Source of the DNA: JAXGQD01 sp964574395
GTDB taxonomy: Bacteria > Bacillota > Clostridia > Saccharofermentanales > Fastidiosipilaceae
NCBI GenBank assembly: GCA_964574395.1
Contig: CAZNNL010000026.1
Span: forward strand, 1-27,791
Direction of reading: 5' to 3'
DNA: 27,791 nt
Part shown: positions 15,272 through 23,372 of the stretch, one piece after another
Layout: each line of letters begins with the position of its first letter
How positions within the stretch are numbered: the first letter of the stretch is position 1
Notes under the pieces: model-generated
What the model was told of the DNA's origin: nothing
The model's input: the letters and a program-made list of their open reading frames with translations, nothing else
The model's database searches: none
Program-made: the position numbers and the translations under genes

Positions 15272-16687
15272 CTAAACCCAAGCTAGTGCGTTCAAAATTT
15301 GTTTTATTTTTGTATCAAGTGGGAGTTCTGCATTAATCGTAAAATCTGCAGCCATTTCGTAAAGTGGTTTTCTATGATTATACAGTGCCCTGCTATTCTC
15401 GGCAAAACGAAGCCTGTCCTCGTTTTCCACCATAGGTCTACCTTTGCCACCCTCACCAATGCGCTCCAAAGCGGTTTCTATACTCACATCTAGGAAAATT
15501 ACTTGTCCCCCAGCAGCATGAATGCGGTCTGCGGCACCCTCTTGCACCACAGTTCCACCACCTGTCGCCAGAAACAATGTTTTTCCAGCTCGCTTTTTCG
15601 TCAAAACATCGTCTAAAAGTGAAGCTTCAATGGCTCTAAACCCCACTTCACCTTCTTGTTCAAAAATTGCAGGGATGTTGCGCCCTTGACGCAAGACAAT
15701 TTCCTCATCCAAATCCAAGAAGTCGATTTTATCGCCAAGCCGTTCCTTTAGTGCAAAGCCAATTCTCGATTTACCAGATCCCATGAAGCCCGTCAGAACT
15801 ATCTTCAGCGGATACTTGTCCCGAAGCGTCTCTGCCAAGCGCATACAGATGGGGATGGCCGCCAGTTCAGCTGCGCTAAAATCTTGCTCGGCTTGCCAAA
15901 TCTTACGGGCCTCCACGCCTTGGTAGAAAAGCATGGGAAGTCCGTTTTGCGTTTCTAGGCCTGCCGATTTTGCCAATAATAATAGACGTGTCGCAGCTGG
16001 ATTATAGATACTTTCAAAAACCATGGGCCGCGTGTATGTAAACAATTTCTGCACGAGCCTTTCTGGCATGGGCAATGCACCGCAATGGGGCCACATACCC
16101 GCCGAGGTCGCTTGTAAAACCACATCAAAAGCATACGCGTCTTCATCAAGTGCGTATGCAAGTTCTTCGTAAGAAAGGGCTTCTATAGCTGTTGCATTCC
16201 CACTATTCCAAGTCTTTTCGCTAAGTTTATTGGCAAAAACCTCAGCCTTATCCCTATTCCTACCCGTGATTACTAATTCCGCTGCAGCAGACTCCAAGGC
16301 CACCGCCGCCAAGGCTTCCGCCACCCCGCCATAGCCAATCAGCAGTACCGACTGTCCAAAAAGCGAGGGCAAAACCCTGCGTAAACCCATAATATCCGTA
16401 TTGAAACCCTGTCCTTGCCAGACCGTATTGACGGCTCCTAGACGCTGGGCTTCATCGCTCAAGCCATTTAGATAGGGCAAAATTGCTTGTTTGTGGGGCA
16501 CGGTAACATTAAAGCCGTCGTACGCTAGTGGTATCTTGGCGGCTAGGTCTTCTGGCTTAACATCCTCCAAGACATAGCTGCAGTTGTTTTCAGAGAATTC
16601 TGAAATCAGCCTGTGCAACTGTGGCGAAAGGCTATGTTCAATCGGGTGGCCAAGTAGCGCAAACTTAGGAACTTTCATATTTTTCAT
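15272..16687 (-). CDS. aroE-aroK: Bifunctional shikimate dehydrogenase / shikimate kinase fusion
   Basis: 471 aa, the sum of the two single enzymes. Residues ~5-285 are AroE (NADPH reduction of 3-dehydroshikimate): EHSLSP 17-22, NVTVPHK 60-66 with catalytic Lys66, GAVNTV, NTD 96-98, and GYGGVA 118-123. Residues ~293-471 are AroK (phosphorylation of shikimate): P-loop GFMGSGKS 300-307, DLDEEI 325-330, ATGGGTV, and the lid with GKGRPMV. No stop or frame break separates them. The start overlaps the tyrA stop by 4 bases (ATGA), a sign of coupling. M4 is an alternative start. AroE-AroK fusions are known in some bacteria but two separate genes are usual. Two 9-mer copies (15968, 16230). Confidence 0.95.
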   Translation of the reverse strand: MKNMKVPKFALLGHPIEHSLSPQLHRLISEFSENNCSYVLEDVKPEDLAAKIPLAYDGFNVTVPHKQAILPYLNGLSDEAQRLGAVNTVWQGQGFNTDIMGLRRVLPSLFGQSVLLIGYGGVAEALAAVALESAAAELVITGRNRDKAEVFANKLSEKTWNSGNATAIEALSYEELAYALDEDAYAFDVVLQATSAGMWPHCGALPMPERLVQKLFTYTRPMVFESIYNPAATRLLLLAKSAGLETQNGLPMLFYQGVEARKIWQAEQDFSAAELAAIPICMRLAETLRDKYPLKIVLTGFMGSGKSRIGFALKERLGDKIDFLDLDEEIVLRQGRNIPAIFEQEGEVGFRAIEASLLDDVLTKKRAGKTLFLATGGGTVVQEGAADRIHAAGGQVIFLDVSIETALERIGEGGKGRPMVENEDRLRFAENSRALYNHRKPLYEMAADFTINAELPLDTKIKQILNALAWV

Positions 16688-17805
16688 TCTGTGCCGTAAC
16701 CTTCTGCTGCTAGTATTTCGGCAGCACGTTGCCGTTGTTGACCGTCAGCTAAATACAGACGTAAGACGCCGCCGTCATATTGGCGCGCATCCTGCAAACT
16801 AATATTTTTGATATTGACGTTCTTTTCTCCTAAGATGCGTGTAATATGCGCCAACTCTCCGGGCTGATCTCGTACATCAACTATGAGCAAGGCTGGTGCG
16901 GATAGTGCGCCAGAGGCTTCTGGTAGTGCGTCACGATACGTTTTGCCAAGCTCAAAAAAATCTTTAAGTGCAGGCTCATCATCAGTCAGCAAGATACTTT
17001 TAAAAGCCGTTAGATCTTCGACCAAACCATCTATACACTGCGCCAGCGCTGCTTTGTTAGAAGCAGTGATGCCGGTCCAAAGATCGGGATCGCCGGAAGC
17101 TATGCGGGTAATATCCTTAAACCCACCAGCTGCCAGGCGTGTTTTAGAGGAATCCGTTGCTTGCGCTAGTTGCCTTACTAGTGAGGCTGCCACAACGTGG
17201 GGCAAGTGTGAAATCGCTGCCACTGCTTGGTCGTGGTGTGCGGCACTTAATTCAAGGGGGACAGCGCCAACAGCTTTGGCCAAACTTTGTAAGAGCAGTG
17301 CATCTTCGTGCGCTGAATCGTACGCTTCTGGCAGGCAAAAAACCCAAGGGGCATTCTCAAACAGATGTGATGTTCCAACCGCATATCCTTGTCGCTCCGA
17401 ACCCGCCATCGGATGACCACCAATAAAACGAAGCCCTTGCGTCGCCTCCATAACTGGAGATTTTACACTGCCTACATCCGTCATCAAGGCTTTCGTGTAC
17501 TTTGCTATCGCTTGAGAAAACTCTCCCAACAAAGGAATGGGAAGGCCAAGAAAAATGACATCTAATTCTTTAAGCGCTTCGACGAGTTCAGGTGAAAAAT
17601 CTGTCGCAGATTGTACCGTAAAACCTTCATCCGCCACACCTTCGGCGAGCGCCAGCGCGACACCCTCTGCAGAGCGGTTAAAAACCGTCAGTTTCGCTAA
17701 GGATAAGCCTTGTGCGGCAAGGCCTTCGGGTCTGCGGCGGAGTGCTTTTGCCAAAGAACCACCTATCAAACCGAGGCCCCAGATACCTATTTTTAATGAA
17801 CGCAT
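16684..17805 (-). CDS. tyrA: Prephenate dehydrogenase with C-terminal ACT domain
   Basis: 373 aa. Oxidatively decarboxylates prephenate to 4-hydroxyphenylpyruvate for tyrosine synthesis. N-terminal Rossmann motif GLGLIGGS at 10-17, then DVGSVKSPV, GGHPMAGSE and ISHLPHVVAASL, all typical of TyrA. An ACT domain (about 305-373, starting LIVDVRDQPGELAHITRILG) probably senses an aromatic amino acid. It starts 9 bases after the stop of the first DAHP synthase gene and overlaps aroE-aroK by 4 bases. Its presence shows this operon feeds tyrosine. Two 9-mer copies (16941, 17746). Confidence 0.95.
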   Translation of the reverse strand: MRSLKIGIWGLGLIGGSLAKALRRRPEGLAAQGLSLAKLTVFNRSAEGVALALAEGVADEGFTVQSATDFSPELVEALKELDVIFLGLPIPLLGEFSQAIAKYTKALMTDVGSVKSPVMEATQGLRFIGGHPMAGSERQGYAVGTSHLFENAPWVFCLPEAYDSAHEDALLLQSLAKAVGAVPLELSAAHHDQAVAAISHLPHVVAASLVRQLAQATDSSKTRLAAGGFKDITRIASGDPDLWTGITASNKAALAQCIDGLVEDLTAFKSILLTDDEPALKDFFELGKTYRDALPEASGALSAPALLIVDVRDQPGELAHITRILGEKNVNIKNISLQDARQYDGGVLRLYLADGQQRQRAAEILAAEGYGTE

Positions 17806-17814
17806 TTTATCTTC

Positions 17815-18834
17815 CTAAACGTTGTACGTGCGACCAAGTAGTTCTGCCATCGCAGCAACTTTCTTCGCCAGTTCTGCGAAAATCTCCGGCTTCAATTGCT
17901 GCGCCGCATCGGACATCGCGCAAGAAGGATCGGGATGCACCTCAACAATAAGACCGTCCGCACCGGCAGCAACTGCAGCGAGTGTAAGCGGTCCCACCAA
18001 GCTGGCTTTTCCTGCTGCATGACTCGGGTCTACAAATATAGGCAAATGTGTTTTTTCTTGAAGAACGGGCACTGCGCTGACATCTAAGGTATTACGTGTC
18101 GCCGTTTCAAAAGTACGAATACCACGTTCGCATAGGATAAGTTTGTTGTTTCCTTCGCTCAGTATGTATTCCGTCGACGAAAGCAATTCTTCTATGGATT
18201 CCGCGATACCGCGTTTTAGCATGACGGGAAGACCCGATTGCCCTATCGCTCTTAAGAGCCTAAAGTTCTGCGAATTGCGCGCACCTACTTGAACAATGTC
18301 TACATACTTTAATGCTTCATCCAGATCAAGTTCAGAAGTGACTTCAGAAATGACCAAGAGACCTTCTTCATCTGCTACTTCACGCAGAATTTTGAAGCCC
18401 TCGTTTTCCAAGCCTTGGAAACTGTAGGGTGACGTGCGTGGCTTGTATGCGCCACCACGTAAGACTTTGGCTCCTGCTTGCTTGACTGCTTTAGCCGCAA
18501 TGGAGACTTGCTCAAAACTTTCCACCGCACAAGGACCTGCCATCATAATCAGTTCCTTGCCGCCAAAACAAACATCTTTAACCATAAACGATGTGTCTTC
18601 AGGATGAAACTGTCGATTAGCTAATTTATAAGGTTCTACAATAGGCACAAGCTTGTCTACGTATGGCAAAACGCGGAGCTGCTCTGTGTCCAGCTTCGTT
18701 TTGTCTCCAACAATACCTACAATCGTACGCTCTGCACCCACGGACAGATGCGCATGTAAACCATGCGACTCCAACTGAGCGACAAGCGCATCAAGTTCTT
18801 TCTGCGTTGCCTGCGGATTTAATACAATAATCAT
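17815..18834 (-). CDS. aroF: DAHP synthase, type I-beta (paralogue 2, operon head)
   Basis: 339 aa from the ATG at 18834. Same reaction as the product of 14239-15252. N-terminal ferredoxin-like regulatory domain, then AGPCAVE, LRGGAYKPRTSPYSFQG, MLKRG, CERGIRTFE, FVDPSHAAGK and VEVHPDPSCAMSDAAQQL. An upstream in-frame TTG at 18852 would add six residues but overlaps the GGAGG ribosome site, so the ATG is better. The regulatory domain differs strongly from paralogue 1 while the barrel core is well conserved, which points to two enzymes with different feedback control rather than a recent duplicate. First gene of the operon. Confidence 0.94.
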   Translation of the reverse strand: MIIVLNPQATQKELDALVAQLESHGLHAHLSVGAERTIVGIVGDKTKLDTEQLRVLPYVDKLVPIVEPYKLANRQFHPEDTSFMVKDVCFGGKELIMMAGPCAVESFEQVSIAAKAVKQAGAKVLRGGAYKPRTSPYSFQGLENEGFKILREVADEEGLLVISEVTSELDLDEALKYVDIVQVGARNSQNFRLLRAIGQSGLPVMLKRGIAESIEELLSSTEYILSEGNNKLILCERGIRTFETATRNTLDVSAVPVLQEKTHLPIFVDPSHAAGKASLVGPLTLAAVAAGADGLIVEVHPDPSCAMSDAAQQLKPEIFAELAKKVAAMAELLGRTYNV

Positions 18835-18908
18835 AAATAAAAAGACCTCCAAATACCTTCCATACTACTTCTCTCACCCACCTTGGGGCTGCAAACGAGA
18901 ATAGTCCC

Positions 18909-18937
18909 AGTTTAGTGCTTGGATGATTGAGCGTCAA
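18909..18937 (-). promoter_or_regulatory. Sigma-A promoter of the aromatic operon
   Basis: On the minus strand, TTGACG (18937-18932), a 17-base spacer, then TAAACT (18914-18909). A start site near 18902 would give a ~68-base leader to the first DAHP synthase ATG. The leader shows no T-box consensus and no convincing attenuator, so control may rest on enzyme feedback or an unlinked repressor. Confidence 0.6.
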
Positions 18938-19011
18938 TGCTAGAATTCGTGTGGATAGCAGATGCGCCGCAGTGCGGGTATAAAAGCCAGGATTTTGACT
19001 AAAAACAAAGT

Positions 19012-20019
19012 CTATTTCACTGCCATCGTCGGCAAATCAAGATGAACAAAATAGTCTGGAATGACGGCATCTTTGCCAGACGCTTCTGGCTTATCTAAGT
19101 TGGAAATCTCAATATATACCGGACTTGTTAAATCTTGAAGATAATATGCAATCTTGTACACCTCAACATGCGCTTGAGGTTCAATAATAAGAGCGACTTC
19201 TGTATTGTGTGTTTCTATAGCATCAACAGATTCTAGTTCTAAACCATTCTGATAGACAGTTGCAATAAAGCCAGCATTACCATGAATCACCTCAGTGCCA
19301 ATGTTTTTGTAGCCATATTCTAAAAGTAGTGCCGGTTTTTGCTTTTCCGCAATTTGAATGACTGAATATTTGATTGGCGTATACTCTCGTGGAGGTAAGG
19401 TAAAGGTATCAGCCATGTGAAGATTGGTTGGCTGCATTACCTCTGCACTTTTAGGATCTACTACAAAAAGGTCCTTATCGGCTGCTACGCTAACCCCTCG
19501 TGGAACATTGGCGTCAAGTATTGTCATGGAAGTCGGATCAATGGTAAAGCTGAGAAACTTGTCACCGCCTTGCGCAAATTGTCTGACAGTAAAATCTATT
19601 GGAGAAGAGTCAATCATGTACCAGGCCATTTCTACCCCTTTTTGAACGTACCCAGGTAGCAATTTCAAAGCGTACGACTCTCTATTGAAGTCTTTGCTAT
19701 TAACAAAGACATCTGTAAGCCTCTGTCCTGCTTGTGTTGCTTCGATACTAACACCAGGCATAGCAAAGAAGACAAAATCAGAGGTGTTTTTCCAGTCAAA
19801 AACTGTCTTAATCGCGCTTTCTCCATCACCTGCTGTAAATGTTTCAAACTTTGTGATACGAAAAGGTAAACTGTCATTGAGTAGAACAGTTTCGCCGATG
19901 GACCAAGCGTCTTTACCAGTTTTGCCAGTAGCACCTTGCAAAAAACTACAGGCAGTAGTAGAAACCAAGAACAAAAGAAGTATGCTGAGAAGCATCGTTT
20001 TAATTTTATATTTACTCAT
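19012..20019 (-). CDS. Lipoprotein with two DUF5067-like domains
   Basis: 335 aa. The N-terminus has a lysine-rich start, a hydrophobic stretch (MLLSILLLFLV) and a Cys at residue 24 in STTACS, so it is probably a lipoprotein, though Thr at -3 is an imperfect lipobox. Two related beta-sandwich-like halves follow: IKTVFDWKNTSDFVFFAMPG (~69-88) and LLLEYGYKNIGTEVIHGNAG (~232-251). Both resemble the DUF5067 pattern of a strand, then K/N-N-x-[ST/G], found in Clostridia lipoproteins that often bind cell-wall or host-facing partners; function is not established. RBS AAAAGGAA. It follows the CHAP-protein gene by 39 bases, so the two may be co-transcribed. Confidence 0.7.
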   Translation of the reverse strand: MSKYKIKTMLLSILLLFLVSTTACSFLQGATGKTGKDAWSIGETVLLNDSLPFRITKFETFTAGDGESAIKTVFDWKNTSDFVFFAMPGVSIEATQAGQRLTDVFVNSKDFNRESYALKLLPGYVQKGVEMAWYMIDSSPIDFTVRQFAQGGDKFLSFTIDPTSMTILDANVPRGVSVAADKDLFVVDPKSAEVMQPTNLHMADTFTLPPREYTPIKYSVIQIAEKQKPALLLEYGYKNIGTEVIHGNAGFIATVYQNGLELESVDAIETHNTEVALIIEPQAHVEVYKIAYYLQDLTSPVYIEISNLDKPEASGKDAVIPDYFVHLDLPTMAVK

Positions 20020-20058
20020 ACTAATTCCTTTTTAGAGCAAGATAACATAATTAATTGT

Positions 20059-21771
20059 TTATTGCGCCAAAAATTTCTCGCTGTTTGGTACGGATAAAGT
20101 AAAACTCTGAATCTCCGTATTGATTAAGGCCTGTCCCGCGCCAATTTCAACACAGACCTCATAGTAGCCTGGGTCAAGGGCAAGGCTTAGATCCTGGCCG
20201 GCTACGATGGATTCGATGACGGCGGACCCTTTGCCAAACGCTTCCTTATATATCTTTATATAAGCCTCTGTTTTATCGCTCGAGGAAGACTGTAAAGAAA
20301 AATTCACGACATTCGTGCGTAATGATGGCAAAACCTTCAGCACCGGACTCTCAACCCGCTCAAAAGTAAATTTCTGCTTAGCCTTGTTGTCGGCGGCTGT
20401 TTCTTGCGCATAAATTTGAACCTGTTTGGCATCCAGAAGGCTGATTTTGCGCGCAGTATACTGAGGTTCAATTGTTATTAGCTTTTTCTCACTGCTAATT
20501 TTCCAGGCTTGGCCTTTACTCGAAGTTTTATCGTCAAGTTGGATGGAAACGCCATCCCTGTCCAGCGCGCCTGCGACATCCATGACAAAGCCGTTGGCGT
20601 TGCGAATTTCATAAAAACCATTATTGCCCAAGCTGATGCGCCAGTATTGAGCGCTGCTTGATTGTGTGGCACTTTCCAAGGCAATGCTGCGACCATCGGC
20701 CGCTAAAGCATGCTTGCCATCCTCTGTCAAAATTCTGGCTACAAAGTCTTGGTTTTCTGGTTGCTCGCTGAAAACTTCTTCAGTGAAATTAGCGATGTAA
20801 ATATAGCCTTGCAGTGAAGGCGTAGATTTAGCAATCCAACGTGTATTAAAATATGAGCCTTTCCATACCGATTCAGAAATCAGGATCTTGTCTCCTTGGA
20901 TTTCTTCAACAATCGCTACGTGCCCAAGTTCACCAGAATTCCAACAGACAATTGCGCCAACGCGAGGCTCCTGCCCATAGGGATAGGTTTGGCTACGGAT
21001 ATTATCGCCCCAAAAATAGTGCGCATCCCTGGTGGAAAGATTAGGTCTTGTGCCCAAGAGTTCCCACGCACGTCCATAGGCATAAGTTGTGCAATTGGGC
21101 ATCGGAAAGCCAGCACGTGCGAATGGATTCGACGCAAAATAATACGCATTATCTTTAGTCGGAGCTGTAAGTCTCGGACCACTAATGTAGACATCGTGCA
21201 AAGGTATATTTACGGACGACATGCCCGAAAGTGACTCGTCGACAGGTGCGGGGGTTGGCGTCGGTGTTGGTGTAGTACTCGGTGTTGGAGTTGGTGTAGT
21301 TGTTAGAGTTGGAGTTGGGGATATGTTTTCTGAAGAACTGCTTGTAAGGGAAGGTGTAGTTCCACTTGTTGGTTCTGGTGTTGCTTTCGCGGTAGAGACT
21401 TTTGTTGTTACAGCAGGAGCCGGCGTAGGTTTTGGTGCTGGAGTCGCAGTCGTGCTGCTGCTCGTGCTCTTGTTTGTCGTTGTTACCGTAGGACTTGTCG
21501 CTGACGTTGCGCCACTTGTCTCACTAGTAGTATGCGTTGTGTCGCTTGTCTCTGAACTCGAATCTGTCTGCGAATTTGTGCTTGTATTAACACTTGGAGT
21601 TGTTGCTTCACTAGAGTTTTCTTCCGCAGTTATCGCTACCGCAGTCGGAATATCTAAAGCATCTGGGTCAAGAGTATTAGATTCGGCGAAAATAACGCGC
21701 CCCCCAAATAAGACCGACAAAGTAAGACTAAAAATAACAAGCCACTGAAGGTAAATTTTTCTTCTTAGCAC
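20059..21771 (-). CDS. Secreted CHAP-domain amidase/peptidase with ricin-like C-terminal part
   Basis: About 570 aa from the GTG at 21771. An ATG at 21795 is also in frame, but GGTGGGGG lies within its first codons at proper distance from the GTG, and the basic RRK signal start follows directly. Numbering here is from the ATG. Signal peptide ~10-37; Ser/Thr/Pro-rich linker ~40-185; CHAP domain ~200-335 with NCTTYAYGRAWELLG (Cys235) and ELGHVAIVEEI (His292); then a ricin-type beta-trefoil-like segment ~350-480 (AQYWRISLGNNGFYEIRNAN, QAWKISSE); and a C-terminal beta domain. CHAP enzymes cut peptidoglycan stem or cross-bridge bonds, and the lectin-like part would bind glycans. A cell-wall remodelling or lytic role is likely. 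Confidence 0.85.
   Translation of the reverse strand: MLRRKIYLQWLVIFSLTLSVLFGGRVIFAESNTLDPDALDIPTAVAITAEENSSEATTPSVNTSTNSQTDSSSETSDTTHTTSETSGATSATSPTVTTTNKSTSSSTTATPAPKPTPAPAVTTKVSTAKATPEPTSGTTPSLTSSSSENISPTPTLTTTPTPTPSTTPTPTPTPAPVDESLSGMSSVNIPLHDVYISGPRLTAPTKDNAYYFASNPFARAGFPMPNCTTYAYGRAWELLGTRPNLSTRDAHYFWGDNIRSQTYPYGQEPRVGAIVCWNSGELGHVAIVEEIQGDKILISESVWKGSYFNTRWIAKSTPSLQGYIYIANFTEEVFSEQPENQDFVARILTEDGKHALAADGRSIALESATQSSSAQYWRISLGNNGFYEIRNANGFVMDVAGALDRDGVSIQLDDKTSSKGQAWKISSEKKLITIEPQYTARKISLLDAKQVQIYAQETAADNKAKQKFTFERVESPVLKVLPSLRTNVVNFSLQSSSSDKTEAYIKIYKEAFGKGSAVIESIVAGQDLSLALDPGYYEVCVEIGAGQALINTEIQSFTLSVPNSEKFLAQ
21244..21321. repeat. Pro-Thr codon repeat in the CHAP-protein linker
   Basis: Short GGTGTTGGAGTT-like units encode TPTPTPSTTPTPTPTP (residues ~159-184). 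Similar in composition to the giant surface-protein linkers, suggesting a common codon-repeat origin or simple convergence for extended glycosylatable linkers. Confidence 0.7.
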
Positions 21772-22081
21772 AAGTTTTCCCCCACCAGATTCCAATAAGC
21801 AAACGTTTTAAGCGATGCTTTTTACAAATAAAAGCAATTAAGTAAGTATAGTATGTTTTGGAACGATATTCTATTCATATACATAGTTAATTTGGGCAAT
21901 TTTGATTCACATGCTGGAATTGACCAGAGCAGCACAGGAATCAGGAAAAAGTTCACAATTTTTGCCAGCGTTTATTGATGTTTTGTAGAAGCTTAAGTGC
22001 TTTGGCCTAAGTTAATTGTAATCCAAATTAAAATCATGTTAAATTTAACCAATCAAGCATGTAAGAAAGGGAGGCCCCCAA
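21772..22081. other. Divergent intergenic region, CHAP gene / PPK2 gene
   Basis: AT-rich, no ORF worth calling. On the minus strand TATACT lies about 85 bases before the CHAP start and may be a -10 box, but no matching -35 is convincing. On the plus strand a strong AAAGGGAGG ribosome site precedes PPK2. One 8-mer of the dispersed family (TTTTGCCA, 21960-21967). I see no RNA gene. Confidence 0.4.
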
Positions 22082-23137
22082 ATGTCTGAAGTAGATCAAA
22101 TCACAAAACCTAAAATGAGCAACAGTCAATACGAAAAAACGTTACGTGAATTACAGATTGAACTGGTGAATTTACAAGAATGGATAAAGGCACAAGGACT
22201 GCGCGTCGTTGTCATCTTTGAGGGCCGTGATGCTGCTGGAAAAGGCGGTACCATAAAACGTATTACCGAATCCTTGAATCCACGCGTGTGTAGAGTCGTT
22301 GCGCTCAGTGTCCCGACGGAAAGAGAAAACACCCAATGGTATTTCCAACGCTATGTTGCGCATCTTCCTGCAGCAGGCGAAATGGTGCTCTTTGATCGGA
22401 GTTGGTATAACCGCGCGGGAGTCGAGAAAGTGATGGGGTTTTGCACAAATGAAGAATATGAAGACTTCCTTCGTAGCTGTCCTTCTTTCGAAAACATGCT
22501 CATCCGCTCCGGGATTATTTTAATCAAGTATTGGTTCTCCGTCAGCGATACTGAACAGGAACGCCGCTTTCAAAGCCGCATCAATGACCCCACGAGACGC
22601 TGGAAAATCAGTCCGATGGATCTTGAGTCGCGCAGACGCTGGGTTGAATATTCACAAGCCAAGGACACTATGTTTTCTTACACCGACACAAAAATTTCTC
22701 CTTGGTATGTCGTGCACTCAGACAATAAAAAAATGGCGCGTTTGAACTGCATCAAGCACTTGCTCTCCATGATCAAATACGAGCCAATCGAAAAGCAAGA
22801 TATTGAGCTGCCACCTAAAGAGGAATACAAAGGCTATGTACGGCCACCTGTTGAGGAGCAAACATTCGTACCCGATTTCGCCGCAGACCTCGTAAAAAAT
22901 GGAGATGAGACGAAGAAAGGTAATGGCAAAACCAAAAAAGCCAACGACTCCAAAGAAGAAAATACCGAAAAGAAAGCACCCCCTCCTGTTGAAGACAGCC
23001 CCGAAATCGAGGCCCCACCTGCAGAGGATGCTCCCGCAATAGAAGATGCACCAAAACCCAAAGCATCTACCAAAAAGTCTCCTTCCAAAAGTCAGAATTC
23101 TGCTGAAAAAGCCAAAAAGAAAGCAAAAAAAGTTTAA
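22082..23137 (+). CDS. ppk2: Polyphosphate kinase 2 with long charged tail
   Basis: 351 aa. PPK2 enzymes transfer phosphate between polyphosphate and nucleotides. Walker A GRDAAGKGGTIKR (~48-60) and the Walker B/lid motif VLFDRSWYNRAGVE (~102-115) are intact, as are the conserved FWFS-like KYWFSVSDTEQERRFQSRI and WKISPMDLESR stretches. The catalytic core ends near residue 265 after DIELPPKEEYKGYV; the remaining ~80 residues are rich in Lys, Glu, Pro and Ala and low in complexity, which is unusual for the class and might bind polyphosphate or nucleic acid. Strong ribosome site AAAGGGAGG. Stands as its own transcription unit with a terminator after it. Confidence 0.93.
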   Translation: MSEVDQITKPKMSNSQYEKTLRELQIELVNLQEWIKAQGLRVVVIFEGRDAAGKGGTIKRITESLNPRVCRVVALSVPTERENTQWYFQRYVAHLPAAGEMVLFDRSWYNRAGVEKVMGFCTNEEYEDFLRSCPSFENMLIRSGIILIKYWFSVSDTEQERRFQSRINDPTRRWKISPMDLESRRRWVEYSQAKDTMFSYTDTKISPWYVVHSDNKKMARLNCIKHLLSMIKYEPIEKQDIELPPKEEYKGYVRPPVEEQTFVPDFAADLVKNGDETKKGNGKTKKANDSKEENTEKKAPPPVEDSPEIEAPPAEDAPAIEDAPKPKASTKKSPSKSQNSAEKAKKKAKKV

Positions 23138-23174
23138 GTATATTTATGCTGCTTAAAGCAGTAAAGGTAAATCC

Positions 23175-23211
23175 GAAGTAGGGTAGCGTGTAGCTTGCTC
23201 TACTTCTTTTT
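23175..23211 (+). terminator. Intrinsic terminator after ppk2
   Basis: GAAGTAG (23175-23181) pairs with CTACTTC (23200-23206), followed at once by TTTTT (23207-23211). The T-run is also the start of TTTTGCCAA (23208-23216), so the dispersed 9-mer supplies the U-tract. Confidence 0.8.
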
Positions 23212-23314
23212 GCCAATAGTATTACGAAAATTCTCCATAAAAATCCCCCCAATAATTGTTAAGAAAATTTAAACTACAACGACTTGCAAAACTATTGTGC
23301 TGCCCAATTCATAT

Positions 23315-23333
23315 TGATATCATATTGATATCA
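23315..23333. promoter_or_regulatory. Tandem 8-bp palindromes, operator-like
   Basis: TGATATCA occurs at 23315-23322 and again at 23326-23333, separated by 3 bases, so the centres are 11 bp (one helical turn) apart. This places two palindromes on the same DNA face 40 bases before the SPFH start. Ribbon-helix-helix repressors bind such tandem half-sites, and one is encoded just downstream (24397-24594). Confidence 0.5.
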
Positions 23334-23372
23334 GATGTATAGCAGTTCAAAAGAATTGTGGAGGATATAAAG

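Noticed and set aside
18835..18908. T-box or attenuator before the aromatic operon.
   Set aside because: Leader of ~68 bases is too short for a T-box and lacks the T-box core and any terminator hairpin.
21221..21748. Plus-strand ORF of 175 codons rich in Gly and Val opposite the CHAP gene.
   Set aside because: Mirror of the low-complexity Ser/Thr/Pro linker.
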